NCBI GenBank assembly: GCA_016718385.1
Contig: JADKDK010000007.1
Coordinates: 62,001-126,000 of the forward strand
Length of the DNA: 64,000 bases
Origin: Gammaproteobacteria bacterium
GTDB taxonomy: Bacteria; Pseudomonadota; Gammaproteobacteria; Pseudomonadales; UBA5518
Reading direction: 5' to 3'
The notes under the pieces are model-generated. The model ran no database searches and had not been told where the DNA came from. It worked only from the letters and a program-made list of their open reading frames with translations. Shown in pieces: positions 49,036-58,557 of the stretch (position 1 is the stretch's first letter; each line of letters begins with the position of its first letter). The translations under genes were made by a program, and so were the position numbers.

Positions 49036-50835
49036 ATGGGGCGCATCCGGCAGCTCAGCGACTCGCTCGCCAACCAGATCGCGGCCGGAGAGGTCGTGGA
49101 GCGGCCTGCGTCCGTGGTCAAGGAACTGGTCGAGAACAGCCTCGATGCCGGTGCCAGCCGCGTCGAGATCGATCTCGAGGACGGCGGCATGCGGCTCATC
49201 CGCATCCGCGACGATGGCGAGGGCATCGCGGCCGACGACCTGCCGCTGACCGTCTCGCGTCACGCCACCAGCAAGATCCGCACGCTCGAGGATCTCGAGA
49301 AGGTGCTCAGCCTCGGTTTTCGCGGCGAGGCGCTGGCGAGCATCGCCTCGGTCGCGCGCTTTGGCATCAGCACCGCCACCGCGGACGCGCCGCACGGCAG
49401 CCGGCTGGAGTTCGCCGCCGGCGGCGAGCCGCGCATATTGCCCACGGCGCACCCGCGCGGCACCACGGTCGAGGTGCACGACCTGTTCTTCAATACGCCA
49501 GCCCGGCGCAAGTTCCTGCGCGCCGAGCGCACGGAGTACGGCCACTGCGAGGAAGTCGTGCGCCGGCTGGCGCTGGGGCGCTTCGACGCCGGCTTCACGC
49601 TGCGCCACAACCAGAAAGCCACCTTCGCGCTGCGTGCCTGCGGCACGCCGGCCGAGCAGGAACAGCGCGTCGCCACGCTGTGCGGGGCGCCGTTCCTGCA
49701 GAGCGCGCTCGCGCTCGAGGTCGAGGCCTCCGGCCTGCTGCTGCGCGGCTGGGTCGCGCAGCCGGCGTTCTCGCGCAGCCAGGCCGACCTGCAGTACTTC
49801 TTCGTGAACGGACGCGTGGTGCGCGATCGCCTGGTCTCGCACGCGGTGCGCCAGGCCTACCGTGACGTGATGTACCACGACCGCCACCCGGCCTTCGTGC
49901 TCTACCTCGAGATCGACCCGGCGCTGGTCGACGTGAACGTGCATCCGACCAAGAGCGAGGTGCGCTTTCGCGAGTCGCGGATGGTGCACGACTTCCTGTT
50001 CCACACCCTGCACCGCGCGCTGGCGCAGGCACGCCCGGGCGCTGCCGAGGCGCCGGCGCGAACGGCGGCGATCGAGGCCGCTGCGGCCCCGCCGCCGGTC
50101 GCGATGCCGGCCTCCCAGCACGCGCTGTGGCAGCGCCCCGATGCGGCGGCGCTCGCGGAGACCGTGGCCGCCTACCGCGCGCTCGGCACCACCGGCCTTG
50201 CGGAGCTCCCGCCGGCGCCCGCCTGGGGCCCCGGGGAGAGTGACGGCGACGTGCCGCCGCTCGGCTACGCGATCGCACAGCTCAAAGGCATCTACATCCT
50301 GGCCGAGAACCGCGACGGGCTGGTGGTCGTCGACATGCACGCCGCGCATGAGCGCATCACCTACGAGCGCATGAAGGCCGCGCGCGATGCCGGCGGCGTG
50401 CGCGCACAGCCGCTGCTGGTGCCGCAGGTGGTCGCGGTCAGCCGGCGCGAGGCCGATTGCGTGGAGCAGCACGCGCCGGCGCTGGCCGAGCTCGGGCTGG
50501 AGCTCGCGCGGGCCGGCGAGGAGGCGGTGATGGTGCGCCAGATACCGGTGCTGCTCGCGGGCGCGGACATCGCCGCGCTGGTGCGCGACGTGGTCGCGGA
50601 CCTGCTGGAGTACGGCAGCAGCGCGCGCATCGGCGCGCATGCCGACGAGATCCTTGCCGGCATGGCCTGCCATTGCTCGGTGCGCGCCAACCGCCAGCTC
50701 AGCATCACTGAGATGAACGGGCTGCTGCGCGACATGGAGCGCACCGAGCGCAGCGGCCAGTGCAACCACGGCCGCCCGACCTGGGCGCTGCAGTCGCTGG
50801 CGGAGCTCGACCGGCTGTTCCTGCGCGGCCGATGA
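49036..50835 (+). CDS. mutL: DNA mismatch repair protein MutL (endonuclease type)
   Basis: A 599-residue GHKL ATPase that links mismatch recognition to strand removal. N-terminal motifs: IAAGEVVERPASVVKELVENS, DDGEGI and GFRGEALASI. The C-terminal domain carries DMHAAHERITYE, the DQHA(X)2E(X)4E-type metal motif of MutL endonucleases, found in species without MutH. This indicates intrinsic nicking activity and MutH-independent repair, as in Pseudomonas. The stop overlaps the miaA start by four bases. Confidence 0.95.
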   Translation: MGRIRQLSDSLANQIAAGEVVERPASVVKELVENSLDAGASRVEIDLEDGGMRLIRIRDDGEGIAADDLPLTVSRHATSKIRTLEDLEKVLSLGFRGEALASIASVARFGISTATADAPHGSRLEFAAGGEPRILPTAHPRGTTVEVHDLFFNTPARRKFLRAERTEYGHCEEVVRRLALGRFDAGFTLRHNQKATFALRACGTPAEQEQRVATLCGAPFLQSALALEVEASGLLLRGWVAQPAFSRSQADLQYFFVNGRVVRDRLVSHAVRQAYRDVMYHDRHPAFVLYLEIDPALVDVNVHPTKSEVRFRESRMVHDFLFHTLHRALAQARPGAAEAPARTAAIEAAAAPPPVAMPASQHALWQRPDAAALAETVAAYRALGTTGLAELPPAPAWGPGESDGDVPPLGYAIAQLKGIYILAENRDGLVVVDMHAAHERITYERMKAARDAGGVRAQPLLVPQVVAVSRREADCVEQHAPALAELGLELARAGEEAVMVRQIPVLLAGADIAALVRDVVADLLEYGSSARIGAHADEILAGMACHCSVRANRQLSITEMNGLLRDMERTERSGQCNHGRPTWALQSLAELDRLFLRGR

Positions 50836-51800
50836 GCACGACCGTGGACGGCGCCGGCCGGCGCCCGCTCGCCATCTGCCTGATGGGGCCTACCGCCTCG
50901 GGCAAGACCGCGCTGGCGCTGGCGCTTGCCGATCACCTTGGCTGCGAGCTGATCAGCGTCGACTCGGCGCAGGTCTACCGCGGCATGGATATCGGGACCG
51001 CCAAGCCCGAGCCGGCCGTGCTCGCGCGCTACCCGCACCGCCTGATCGACATCCGTGATCCGGCCGAGCCCTATTCGGCGGCCGGATTCCGCCACGACGC
51101 GCTGGCCGCGATCGCGGAAATCCTCGCGGCGGGCCGCACGCCGCTGCTGGTGGGCGGCACCATGCTGTACTTCCGGACGCTGATCCACGGCCTCGCGCCG
51201 ATGCCGGGCGCCGACCCGGCGATCCGCGCCGGCATCGCGGAGCTGGCGGCTCGCGAGGGCTGGGCGGCGGTGCATCGCCGCCTCGCGGAGGTGGATCCGG
51301 GGAGTGCCGCGCGCATCGATCCGGCGAACCGCCAGCGCGTGCAACGCGCGCTCGAGGTCTTCCTCGCCAGCGGCCGCCCCATGAGCAGCCTGCATGCCGC
51401 GCAGCTCCCGGCGCCAGACCTGCCCTGTCGCCTGCTGCAGCTCGCGCTGGTGCCCGAGGATCGCGCGGCGCTGCACCGGCGCATCGCCGATCGCTTCCAC
51501 GCGATGCTGGCCACCGGCTTCCTGGACGAGGTGCGGGCCCTGAAGGCGCGCGGCGACCTGCACCCGGACCTGCCCTCGATCCGCAGCGTCGGTTACCGCC
51601 AGGCCTGGGACTACCTGGAGGGGCATGTCTCGCGCGAGGTGATGATCGAGCGCGCGGTGGCCGCGACGCGGCAACTCGCCAAGCGCCAGCTCACGTGGCT
51701 GCGCTCATGGCCCGACCTGCAAATATTGCCGGCCGACGACCCGCAATCCGACAAATTGCCCGGGATGGCCTTGAAACTCGTCGAAGTCGCCGCCACCTAG
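50832..51800 (+). CDS. miaA: tRNA dimethylallyltransferase
   Basis: A 322-residue enzyme that prenylates A37 of tRNAs reading UNN codons. It has the P-loop LMGPTASGKTALALALA, DSAQVYRGMDIGTAKP, LLVGGTMLYFRTLIHG, the RVQRALEV block and the tRNA-contact region SVGYRQAWDYLEG. It begins at ATGA with mutL. The mutL-miaA-hfq order is the standard proteobacterial one. Confidence 0.96.
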   Translation: MSTTVDGAGRRPLAICLMGPTASGKTALALALADHLGCELISVDSAQVYRGMDIGTAKPEPAVLARYPHRLIDIRDPAEPYSAAGFRHDALAAIAEILAAGRTPLLVGGTMLYFRTLIHGLAPMPGADPAIRAGIAELAAREGWAAVHRRLAEVDPGSAARIDPANRQRVQRALEVFLASGRPMSSLHAAQLPAPDLPCRLLQLALVPEDRAALHRRIADRFHAMLATGFLDEVRALKARGDLHPDLPSIRSVGYRQAWDYLEGHVSREVMIERAVAATRQLAKRQLTWLRSWPDLQILPADDPQSDKLPGMALKLVEVAAT

Positions 51801-51945
51801 GGTCCAACGAGTGCGGAATGCTTTAGAGTGCACATTCTATTCCGCGCTCGTACCATGCATTCGGGTCGAATGGCCCGAAACGCGCCCGGGTGATCGGGCT
51901 TCATTGCAATCAGCTCCGCGAGGGCTGCACTAGGAGAATGCTTTG

Positions 51946-52191
51946 ATGTCAAAGGGGCAAACCTTACAAGACCCTTTCCTGAACGTGCTGCGCAAGGAGC
52001 GCATCCCGGTTTCCATCTACCTGGTCAACGGCATCAAGCTGCAGGGCCAGATCGAATCCTTCGACCAGTTCGTGATCCTGCTGAAGAACACCGTCAGCCA
52101 GATGGTCTACAAGCACGCGGTATCGACCGTGGTGCCTTCGCGTCCGGTGCGCCTGGCCTCCGCCGACGAGGGTGACGAGGCCGCCGACTAA
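51946..52191 (+). CDS. hfq: RNA chaperone Hfq
   Basis: An 81-residue Sm-like hexamer subunit that pairs small RNAs with mRNAs. The Sm1 and Sm2 motifs are intact (QGQIESFDQFVILLKN and YKHAVSTVVPSR), and the acidic C-terminal tail is short. The ATG at 51946 follows AGGAG (about 12 bases upstream). The 145-base leader after miaA may hold its own promoter: GGAAT at about 51815 and TCTAT at about 51837 loosely resemble a sigma-E site, a weak call. hflX starts 1 base after the stop. Confidence 0.97.
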   Translation: MSKGQTLQDPFLNVLRKERIPVSIYLVNGIKLQGQIESFDQFVILLKNTVSQMVYKHAVSTVVPSRPVRLASADEGDEAAD

Positions 52192-52192
52192 G

Positions 52193-53488
52193 GTGTTCTT
52201 CGAACGCCCGCAGAGCGGTGAGCGCGCGGTGCTCGTTCACCTCGAACTGGGGGGTGGCGGCGCGCAGGAAGATCCCCGTGAGCTCGAGGAGCTGGTGCTG
52301 TCGGCGGGCGGCGATCCGGTGGAGTTCGTGTTCGGCCAGCGCGATCGCCCGGATCCCCGGCATTTCGTCGGCACCGGCAAGCTTGCCGAGATCGAGGCGG
52401 CCGTCAGGGCGCACGACGCGGCGCTGGTCATCTTCAACCACGCGCTGAGCCCCTCGCAGGAACGCAACCTCGAGCGCGCGCTCGGCTGCCGCGTGATCGA
52501 CCGCACCGGGCTGATCCTCGATATCTTCGCGCAGCGCGCGCGCTCGCACGTGGGCAAGCTGCAGGTCGAGCTGGCGCAGTTGCGCCACATGTCCACGCGC
52601 CTGGTGCGCGGCTGGACCCACCTGGAACGCCAGAAGGGCGGTATCGGCCTGCGCGGCCCCGGCGAGACGCAGCTGGAAACAGACCGCCGCCTGCTGCGCG
52701 ATCGCATCCGCATGCTGCTGCGCCGCCTGGAAAAGGTCCACTCCCAGCGCGAACAGGGGCGCCGTGCGCGCCAGCGCGCGGAAGTGCCCACGGTATCCCT
52801 GGTCGGCTACACCAACGCCGGCAAGTCCACCCTGTTCAACACGCTGACGGGCGCCGGCGTCTACGCGGCCGACCAGCTCTTCGCCACCCTCGATCCCACG
52901 ATGCGCCGCTGCACGCTCCCGGACGGTCGCCCGATGGTGCTCGCGGACACGGTGGGTTTCGTGCGCCACCTGCCGCACCAGCTGGTCGAGGCCTTCCGCG
53001 CGACGCTCGAGGAGGCGCGGCTCGCCGACCTGCTGCTGCACGTGATCGACGCCAGCGCCGCCGACCGCGAGGACACCTCCTTCGAGGTCGAGAAGGTGCT
53101 CGGCGAGATCGGCGCCGACAAGGTGCGCCGCCTCGACATCTGCAACAAGATTGATCTGCTGCAAGCCGCGCCGCGTATCGACCGTGGCGAGGACGGCAAG
53201 CCGGTGAGGGTGTGGGTTTCGGCGCAGAGCGGCGCGGGGCTAGAGCTGCTGCGCGAGGCGATCGCCGAGCTGCTCGAGCAGGACCTGGTCCAGGAGTGCA
53301 TTCCCATCGGTCCGACGCAGGGGCGCCTGCGCGCCCGGCTGTACGAGAAGGGCGCGGTGCTCGCCGAGCACATCGACGAGCAGGGGCAGATCAGTCTCGA
53401 TATCCGCCTGCCGCGCGCGCTGCTCGCACAACTGCTCGCCGCGGAGAACCTGGCGCCCGCAGAGCGGCCGGCCGCGGAACACATCTGA
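52193..53488 (+). CDS. hflX: Ribosome-associated GTPase HflX
   Basis: A 431-residue GTPase that splits stalled ribosomes. It has an N-terminal HflX domain (GTGKLAEIEAAVRAHDAALVIFNHALSPSQ, then GPGETQLETDRR) and a G domain (VGYTNAGKSTLFN, ADTVGFVRHLPHQLVEAF, CNKIDL). I chose the GTG at 52193, giving the start MFFERPQSGERAVLVHLE typical of Pseudomonas HflX, rather than the in-frame GTG at 52172, which would overlap hfq by 20 bases. It is followed by hflK after 54 bases. Confidence 0.93.
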   Translation: MFFERPQSGERAVLVHLELGGGGAQEDPRELEELVLSAGGDPVEFVFGQRDRPDPRHFVGTGKLAEIEAAVRAHDAALVIFNHALSPSQERNLERALGCRVIDRTGLILDIFAQRARSHVGKLQVELAQLRHMSTRLVRGWTHLERQKGGIGLRGPGETQLETDRRLLRDRIRMLLRRLEKVHSQREQGRRARQRAEVPTVSLVGYTNAGKSTLFNTLTGAGVYAADQLFATLDPTMRRCTLPDGRPMVLADTVGFVRHLPHQLVEAFRATLEEARLADLLLHVIDASAADREDTSFEVEKVLGEIGADKVRRLDICNKIDLLQAAPRIDRGEDGKPVRVWVSAQSGAGLELLREAIAELLEQDLVQECIPIGPTQGRLRARLYEKGAVLAEHIDEQGQISLDIRLPRALLAQLLAAENLAPAERPAAEHI

Positions 53489-53542
53489 TAGAATCCGGCG
53501 CTCTATTGCGCGTGCGCAACCAATAACCGGTGGGAGAACGAC

Positions 53543-54682
53543 ATGGCCTGGAATGAACCAGGTGGCAACGGCAAGCAGCGAGATCCGTGGGGCGGCGACC
53601 AGGGCCCGCCGGATCTCGACGAGGCGTTCCGCAAGTTCCGCGAAAAGCTCGGGGGTGCGCTGGGGGGGGGCGGCACGGGGGATGCGCGCTTCAACAGCGG
53701 CGTGATCGGCCTCGTCCTGCTGCTGATCTTCGGCGTGTGGTTCTACCTCGGCATCTACGTGATCGACGAACAGGAGCGCGCGGTGGTGCTGCGCTTCGGC
53801 CGCTATCACCAGACGCTGGATCCCGGCCTCAACTGGAAGCCGCGGCTGATGGACCAGGTGGTACCGGTCAACGTGACGAAGGAGCGCCAGTACGCCTCCG
53901 AGGGCCGGATGCTCACGCAGGACGAGAACATCGTCGAGTTGCAGATCGTCGTGCAGTACAACATCAGCGACGTGAAGTCCTTCGTGCTCAACGTGCGCGA
54001 TCCCGAGTTCAGCCTGCGCCAGGCCACCGAGAGCGCGCTGCGCCACGTGGTCGGCAGCACCCGGCTCGACCAGGTGCTCTCCGAGGGCCGCGGCCAGATC
54101 AGCGACGAGGTCAAGGTGAAGCTGCAGAGCTACCTGGACAACTACGGCACCGGCATCCAGGTCGTGAAGATCACGATCCAGGAAGCCCGGCCGCCGGCGC
54201 AGGTCAAGGCCGCGTTCGACGACGTGATCAAGGCCAAGGAAGACGAGGAGCGGCTGAAGAACGAGGCCAGCGCCTACGCCAACGGCATCGTGCCGGAGGC
54301 GCGCGGTCGCGCCCAGCGCATGCTCGAGGAGGCAGCTGCGTACCGCGGCAAGGTCGTCGCCGAGGCCCAGGGCGAGGCGCAGCGCTTCGAGAAACTGCTC
54401 GCCGAATACCGCAAGGCGCCCGAGGTCACGCGCGAGCGCCTCTACCTGGATGCCGTGCAGCGCGTGATGAGCGCGAGCTCCAAGGTGCTGGTGGACGTCC
54501 CCGGGGGCAACAACGTGCTCTATCTGCCGCTCGACAGGATGGCGCGGCCCGGCGAAGCCGCCGCCGCGCCGCGCCAGGGTGCCGCGCCGGTCGACCCGGT
54601 CGGCGAGGTCGCGGACGAGGTCGTGGACAGGTTGCGGCGTGAGTCCGCCACGGGTACCGGTCGTGCAAGGGAGCGACGCTGA
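53543..54682 (+). CDS. hflK: HflK, FtsH-regulating SPFH membrane protein
   Basis: A 379-residue inner membrane protein forming a large periplasmic cage with HflC around FtsH. An N-terminal Gly-rich cytoplasmic segment (with GGALGGGGTGD) precedes one membrane helix (about 52-72, GVIGLVLLLIFGVWFYLGIYV). The SPFH domain follows (IDEQERAVVLRFGRYHQTLDPGLNWKP), then the coiled coil (ARGRAQRMLEEAAAYRGKVVAEA). It shares one base with hflC (TGATG). Confidence 0.95.
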   Translation: MAWNEPGGNGKQRDPWGGDQGPPDLDEAFRKFREKLGGALGGGGTGDARFNSGVIGLVLLLIFGVWFYLGIYVIDEQERAVVLRFGRYHQTLDPGLNWKPRLMDQVVPVNVTKERQYASEGRMLTQDENIVELQIVVQYNISDVKSFVLNVRDPEFSLRQATESALRHVVGSTRLDQVLSEGRGQISDEVKVKLQSYLDNYGTGIQVVKITIQEARPPAQVKAAFDDVIKAKEDEERLKNEASAYANGIVPEARGRAQRMLEEAAAYRGKVVAEAQGEAQRFEKLLAEYRKAPEVTRERLYLDAVQRVMSASSKVLVDVPGGNNVLYLPLDRMARPGEAAAAPRQGAAPVDPVGEVADEVVDRLRRESATGTGRARERR

Positions 54683-55557
54683 TGAACGCGAGGATAGTTA
54701 CCCTGTTCCTGCTGCTGGTCGTCTCGCTGGTGGCGCTCACGGGATCGCTGTACGTGGTGCGCGAGACCGAGCGCGCCGTGGTGCTGCGCTTCGGCGCGCT
54801 GATCGACGTCGACAGCAAGCCCGGCCTGCACGTGAAGATTCCCTTCGTCGACGAGGTGCGCAAGTTCGACGCGCGGGTGCTGACGCTGGATGCGCCGGCC
54901 GAGAGCTTCTACACGCTGGAGAAGAAGCGCCTGATCGTCAACTCGTTCTCGAAGTGGCGTATCGACGATGTCGAGACCTACTACCGCGCCACCGGCGGCG
55001 ACGAGAACGCCGCGATGATGCGCCTCGCGGCACGCGTCAACGACGGCCTGCGCAACCAGTTCGGCAAGCGCAAGCTGCACGAGGTGGTCTCGGGCGAGCG
55101 CGAGAAGCTGATGACCGACCTCATCGAGGAGCTGAACGCGGCCGTGAAGCAGTCGCTCGGCATCGAGGTGATCGACGTGCGGGTGAAGAAGATCGACCTG
55201 CCCGAGGAGGTCAGCGAGGCGGTGTTCAACCGCATGTCGGCCGAGCGCGAGAAGCTCGCGCGCGAATACCGCTCCCAGGGCAAGGAGCAGGCCGAGAAGA
55301 TCCGCGCCGATGCCGATCGCCAGGTCACGATCATGGAGGCCGAGGCCTACCGCGATGCCGAGCTCGCGCGCGGCGAGGGCGATGCCGAGGCATCGGCCAT
55401 CTATGCCGCGGCCTTCGACAAGGACCGGGAGTTCTACTCGTTCACCCGCAGCCTCAAGGCTTACGAGAGCGCATTCTCCGGACCGGAGGACGTGCTGGTG
55501 CTCGATCCGAAGAGCGATTTCTTCCGCTACCTGAACGAATCCGGCGGCCGGCGCTAG
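54682..55557 (+). CDS. hflC: HflC, FtsH-regulating SPFH membrane protein
   Basis: A 291-residue partner of HflK. The N-terminal membrane helix (IVTLFLLLVVSLVALTGSLYVV) is followed by the SPFH domain (TERAVVLRFGALIDVDSKPGLHVKIPFVD) and a coiled coil (EYRSQGKEQAEKIRADADRQ). Location is the inner membrane, facing the periplasm. It overlaps hflK by one base, and DUF2065 follows after 93 bases. Confidence 0.95.
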   Translation: MNARIVTLFLLLVVSLVALTGSLYVVRETERAVVLRFGALIDVDSKPGLHVKIPFVDEVRKFDARVLTLDAPAESFYTLEKKRLIVNSFSKWRIDDVETYYRATGGDENAAMMRLAARVNDGLRNQFGKRKLHEVVSGEREKLMTDLIEELNAAVKQSLGIEVIDVRVKKIDLPEEVSEAVFNRMSAEREKLAREYRSQGKEQAEKIRADADRQVTIMEAEAYRDAELARGEGDAEASAIYAAAFDKDREFYSFTRSLKAYESAFSGPEDVLVLDPKSDFFRYLNESGGRR

Positions 55558-55650
55558 CGCGGATTCGATCACGGTCGTCTTTGTGATAGGATGCGCCGCG
55601 CCCGCCGGGGCGGGCGCATCCCGCAACGCGATTTCCGGGTCCCGGGCCAG

Positions 55651-55836
55651 ATGTGGCACGATCTTGCCGTAGCGTTCTGCCTGATGCTCGTCATCGAGGG
55701 GATCATGCCGTTCCTGTCGCCTGCGGGCTGGCGGGCCATGGTGCTTTCAGTCACCGGGATGAGCGATCGGGCGCTGCGCGTCGCGGGGCTGTGCGCCATG
55801 GTCGCCGGCACTGCCCTGCTGTACGCCATCAACTGA
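55651..55836 (+). CDS. DUF2065 small membrane protein
   Basis: A 61-residue protein with two hydrophobic helices (LAVAFCLMLVIEGIMPFLSP and VAGLCAMVAGTALLYAI), the usual layout of DUF2065 (YjeT). Function is unknown; it is conserved between hflC and hisZ or purA in gammaproteobacteria. I start at ATG 55651 (MWHDLAVAFCL), the conserved N terminus. The longer in-frame start at 55591 lacks similarity. Confidence 0.88.
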   Translation: MWHDLAVAFCLMLVIEGIMPFLSPAGWRAMVLSVTGMSDRALRVAGLCAMVAGTALLYAIN

Positions 55837-55859
55837 ACCGACGCTCCACAGGATTCGCG

Positions 55860-57056
55860 ATGACCGGAACCGATACGTCCGCCGCCGGCGAAGAGCGCTG
55901 GCTGCTCCCGGAGGGGATCGAGGAATTGCTCCCCGAGCAGGCGGCGCGCGTCGAGTGTCTGCGGCGCGATCTGCTCGACCTTTACGGCCGCTGGGGCTAC
56001 GAGCTGGTGATTCCCCCGCTGATGGAGTTCACCGATTCGCTGCTGATCGGGCTCGGCAAGGATCTCGACCTGCAGACCTTTACCCTCACGGACCAGCTCT
56101 CGGGGCGCCTGCTCGGCATCCGCCCCGACATCACCGCGCAGGCCGCGCGCATCGACGCCCACAGCCTGCGCCGCGAGGGTCCGGTGCGCCTGTGCTACGC
56201 GGGCAGCGTGCTGCACACGCGCCGGCGCTCGCCCTTCGCCTCGCGCTCCCCGATCCAGCTCGGCGCCGAGCTCTACGGCGACGCCAGCGCGGCCGCGGAC
56301 CTCGAGATCATCAGCCTGATGCTGGAAACGATGCGTCGCCTCGGCGTGCGCGACGTGACGCTCGACCTGGGGCACGTGGGCATCTTCCGCGCCCTGATGC
56401 AGGACCTGGCCCTGGACGTCGCGGTGCAGGACGCCGTGTTCGAGGCGTTGCAGCACAAGTCGGCCCCGCAGATCGCGGCGATCGTCGCCGAAGCCGGCCT
56501 CGACGAGGCGCGCGCCGGGCTGCTGCGCCGGCTGGCGGGACTGAACGGCGGGCGCGAGGTGATCGAGCGCGCCGCGCAGCTGTTCGCCGCGGCGGCGCCC
56601 TCGGCCTGCGCGCCGCTCGCCGCGCTCGCCGGCGTGGCCGACAAGATCGCCGCGCGCATGCCCGGGGTGAACCTGCATTTCGACCTGTGCGAGTTGCACG
56701 GCTATCACTACCACACCGGGCTGGTGTTCGCGGCCTACGTGCCGGGCCAGGGCGAGGCGATCGCCAACGGCGGGCGCTACGACGACATCGGGCGCGTGTT
56801 CGGCCGCGCCCGTCCGGCGACCGGCTTCAGTTTCGACCTCAAGACCCTGCTCGGCCTGCTGCCGGCGACAGTTGCCGCACCACGCCGCGGGGTGTTCGTC
56901 GAGCACGCGCTGGCGGATGCGGCCTGGACCGAGATCCAGCGCCTGCGCGAGGGCGGCGAGCGGGTATTGCTGGGGCTGCCCGGCCAGCAGGGCAGCGCGT
57001 GTTGCGATCGGGAGTTGCGTCGCGCGGCCGACGCATGGCACATCCACACAGTCTGA
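55860..57056 (+). CDS. hisZ: ATP phosphoribosyltransferase regulatory subunit HisZ
   Basis: A 398-residue HisRS-like protein without tRNA-binding function, which activates short-form HisG in histidine synthesis. The opening WLLPEGIEELLPEQAARVE and the blocks RPDITAQAARIDAHS, GSVLHTRRRSPFASRSPIQLGAE and GGRYDDIGRVFGRARPATGFS match HisZ at this locus. The presence of HisZ implies a short HisG elsewhere. It is followed by purA after 13 bases. Confidence 0.93.
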   Translation: MTGTDTSAAGEERWLLPEGIEELLPEQAARVECLRRDLLDLYGRWGYELVIPPLMEFTDSLLIGLGKDLDLQTFTLTDQLSGRLLGIRPDITAQAARIDAHSLRREGPVRLCYAGSVLHTRRRSPFASRSPIQLGAELYGDASAAADLEIISLMLETMRRLGVRDVTLDLGHVGIFRALMQDLALDVAVQDAVFEALQHKSAPQIAAIVAEAGLDEARAGLLRRLAGLNGGREVIERAAQLFAAAAPSACAPLAALAGVADKIAARMPGVNLHFDLCELHGYHYHTGLVFAAYVPGQGEAIANGGRYDDIGRVFGRARPATGFSFDLKTLLGLLPATVAAPRRGVFVEHALADAAWTEIQRLREGGERVLLGLPGQQGSACCDRELRRAADAWHIHTV

Positions 57057-57069
57057 CAGGCAACGGGAC

Positions 57070-58369
57070 ATGGCAAAGAACGTAGTGGTCCTCGGCACGC
57101 AATGGGGTGACGAGGGCAAGGGCAAGATAGTCGACCTGCTGACCGAGAACGTCACCGCGGTGGTGCGTTTCCAGGGCGGCCACAACGCCGGCCACACGCT
57201 GGTGATCGGCGGGCAGAAGACGGTGCTGCACCTGATCCCCTCGGGCGTGCTGCGCGAGGGCGTGCTGTGCCTGATCGGCAACGGCGTCGTGCTGTCGCCC
57301 GAGGCGCTGCTCGCCGAGATGGCCGAGCTCGAGTCGCGCGGCGTGCCGGTGCGCGAGCGCCTGCGCCTGAGCCCGGCCTGCCCGCTGATCCTGCCCCATC
57401 ACGCGGCGCTCGACATCGCGCGCGAGAACGCGCGCGGCGATGCGAAGATCGGCACCACGGGGCGCGGCATCGGCCCGGCCTACGAGGACAAGGCAGCACG
57501 GCGCGGACTGCGCCTCGGCGACCTGCGTAACCCGGCGCGCTTCGAGGCCAAGCTGCGCGAGGTGATGGACTACCACAACTTCGTGCTGCGCGAGTATTAC
57601 AAGGTGCCCGCAGATCGACGTGCAGCAGACGCTCGAACAGAGCCTGCAGCACGGCGAGGCGCTGCTGCCGCTGATGGCCGACGTGCCGGCGCTGCTGCAC
57701 GAGTACCGCATGGCCGGCAAGCGCATCCTGTTCGAGGGCGCGCAGGGCGCGCTGCTCGACATCGATCACGGCACCTATCCCTTCGTCACCTCGTCGAACA
57801 CCACCGCCGGCGGCACCGCCACCGGCAGCGGGTTCGGCCCGCTGTACCTCGACTACGTGCTCGGCATCACCAAGGCCTACACCACGCGGGTCGGATCCGG
57901 CCCGTTCCCGACCGAGTTGTTCGACGAGGTGGGCGCCCATCTGGCGCGCCGTGGCCACGAATTCGGCGCGACCACCGGGCGACCGCGCCGCTGCGGCTGG
58001 TTCGATGCGGTGTCGCTGCGCGAAGTGGTGCGCATCAACAGCGTCAGCGGGCTGTGCATCACCAAGCTCGACGTGCTCGACGGTCTCGAGACCATCAACA
58101 TGTGCGTGGGTTACGAGGACAGCTCCGGCCATATCGTGGGCACGCCGCGCGACAGCGCGGATTTCGAGAGCCTGGTCCCGATCTACGAAACCGTCGCGGG
58201 CTGGGAAGGGTCCACGATCGGCATCACCGCGTGGGACCAGCTGCCGCTCAACGCGCGCCGTTACATCGAACGCATCGCCGAGGTCGTCGGCGTCGGCGTG
58301 GACATCGTCTCGACCGGCCCCGACCGCACCGAGACCATCATCCTGCGCGATCCCTTCGGCCGGGCCTGA
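57070..58369 (+). CDS. purA: Adenylosuccinate synthetase, with an apparent frameshift
   Basis: PurA makes adenylosuccinate from IMP, the first committed AMP step. The N-terminal part is clear (VVVLGTQWGDEGKGKIVDLL, FQGGHNAGHTLV, KIGTTGRGIGPAYEDK) and runs to NFVLREYYKVP. At 57607-57609 an extra C shifts the frame by +1. Removing it gives KVPQIDVQQTLEQS, and the protein continues normally (ILFEGAQGALLDIDHGTYPFVTSS cut here as two blocks, then TTGRPRRCGWFDAV) to the usual C terminus. No other damage is seen. As an essential-type gene it is probably intact in the organism. Confidence 0.9.
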
Positions 58370-58454
58370 GGCCCGACTTCCCTGCGCGTCCGGCGCCCGG
58401 CTGTCAAGCCCCGGGTGCTGGACGTAGTTGCATTTTCAGTTAGAATGCGCCGGG

Positions 58455-58480
58455 CCGGTCTCGTCGAGGGTCCGGTTTTT
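58455..58480 (+). terminator. Possible intrinsic terminator downstream of purA
   Basis: CCGG...CCGG arms (58455-58458 with 58472-58475) enclose an inner CTC/GAG stem and a three-base loop, followed at once by five T residues (58476-58480). The stem has a two-base bulge, so strength is uncertain. It lies between purA and the RRM gene. Confidence 0.4.
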
Positions 58481-58484
58481 ATTG

Positions 58485-58522
58485 GTGCTAACGCTTTTTT
58501 TCGGGCGTCGGGGTATTAGCAC
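58485..58522 (+). promoter_or_regulatory. Inverted repeat in the leader of the RRM-protein gene
   Basis: GTGCTAA (58485-58491) and TTAGCAC (58516-58522) can pair across a 24-base T-rich loop, 35 bases before the RRM start codon. This gives a stem-loop in the leader RNA (or an operator on DNA). An RNA-binding protein could control its own mRNA here; that is inference. Confidence 0.4.
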
Positions 58523-58557
58523 TTCCAGTCTGCCACGGCGCCAGGATGATGAAGCGA

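Noticed and set aside
52172..52192. Earlier in-frame GTG start for hflX overlapping hfq
   Set aside because: The later GTG at 52193 gives the conserved MFFERPQSGERAVLVHLE start of Pseudomonas-type HflX, so the extension is not needed.
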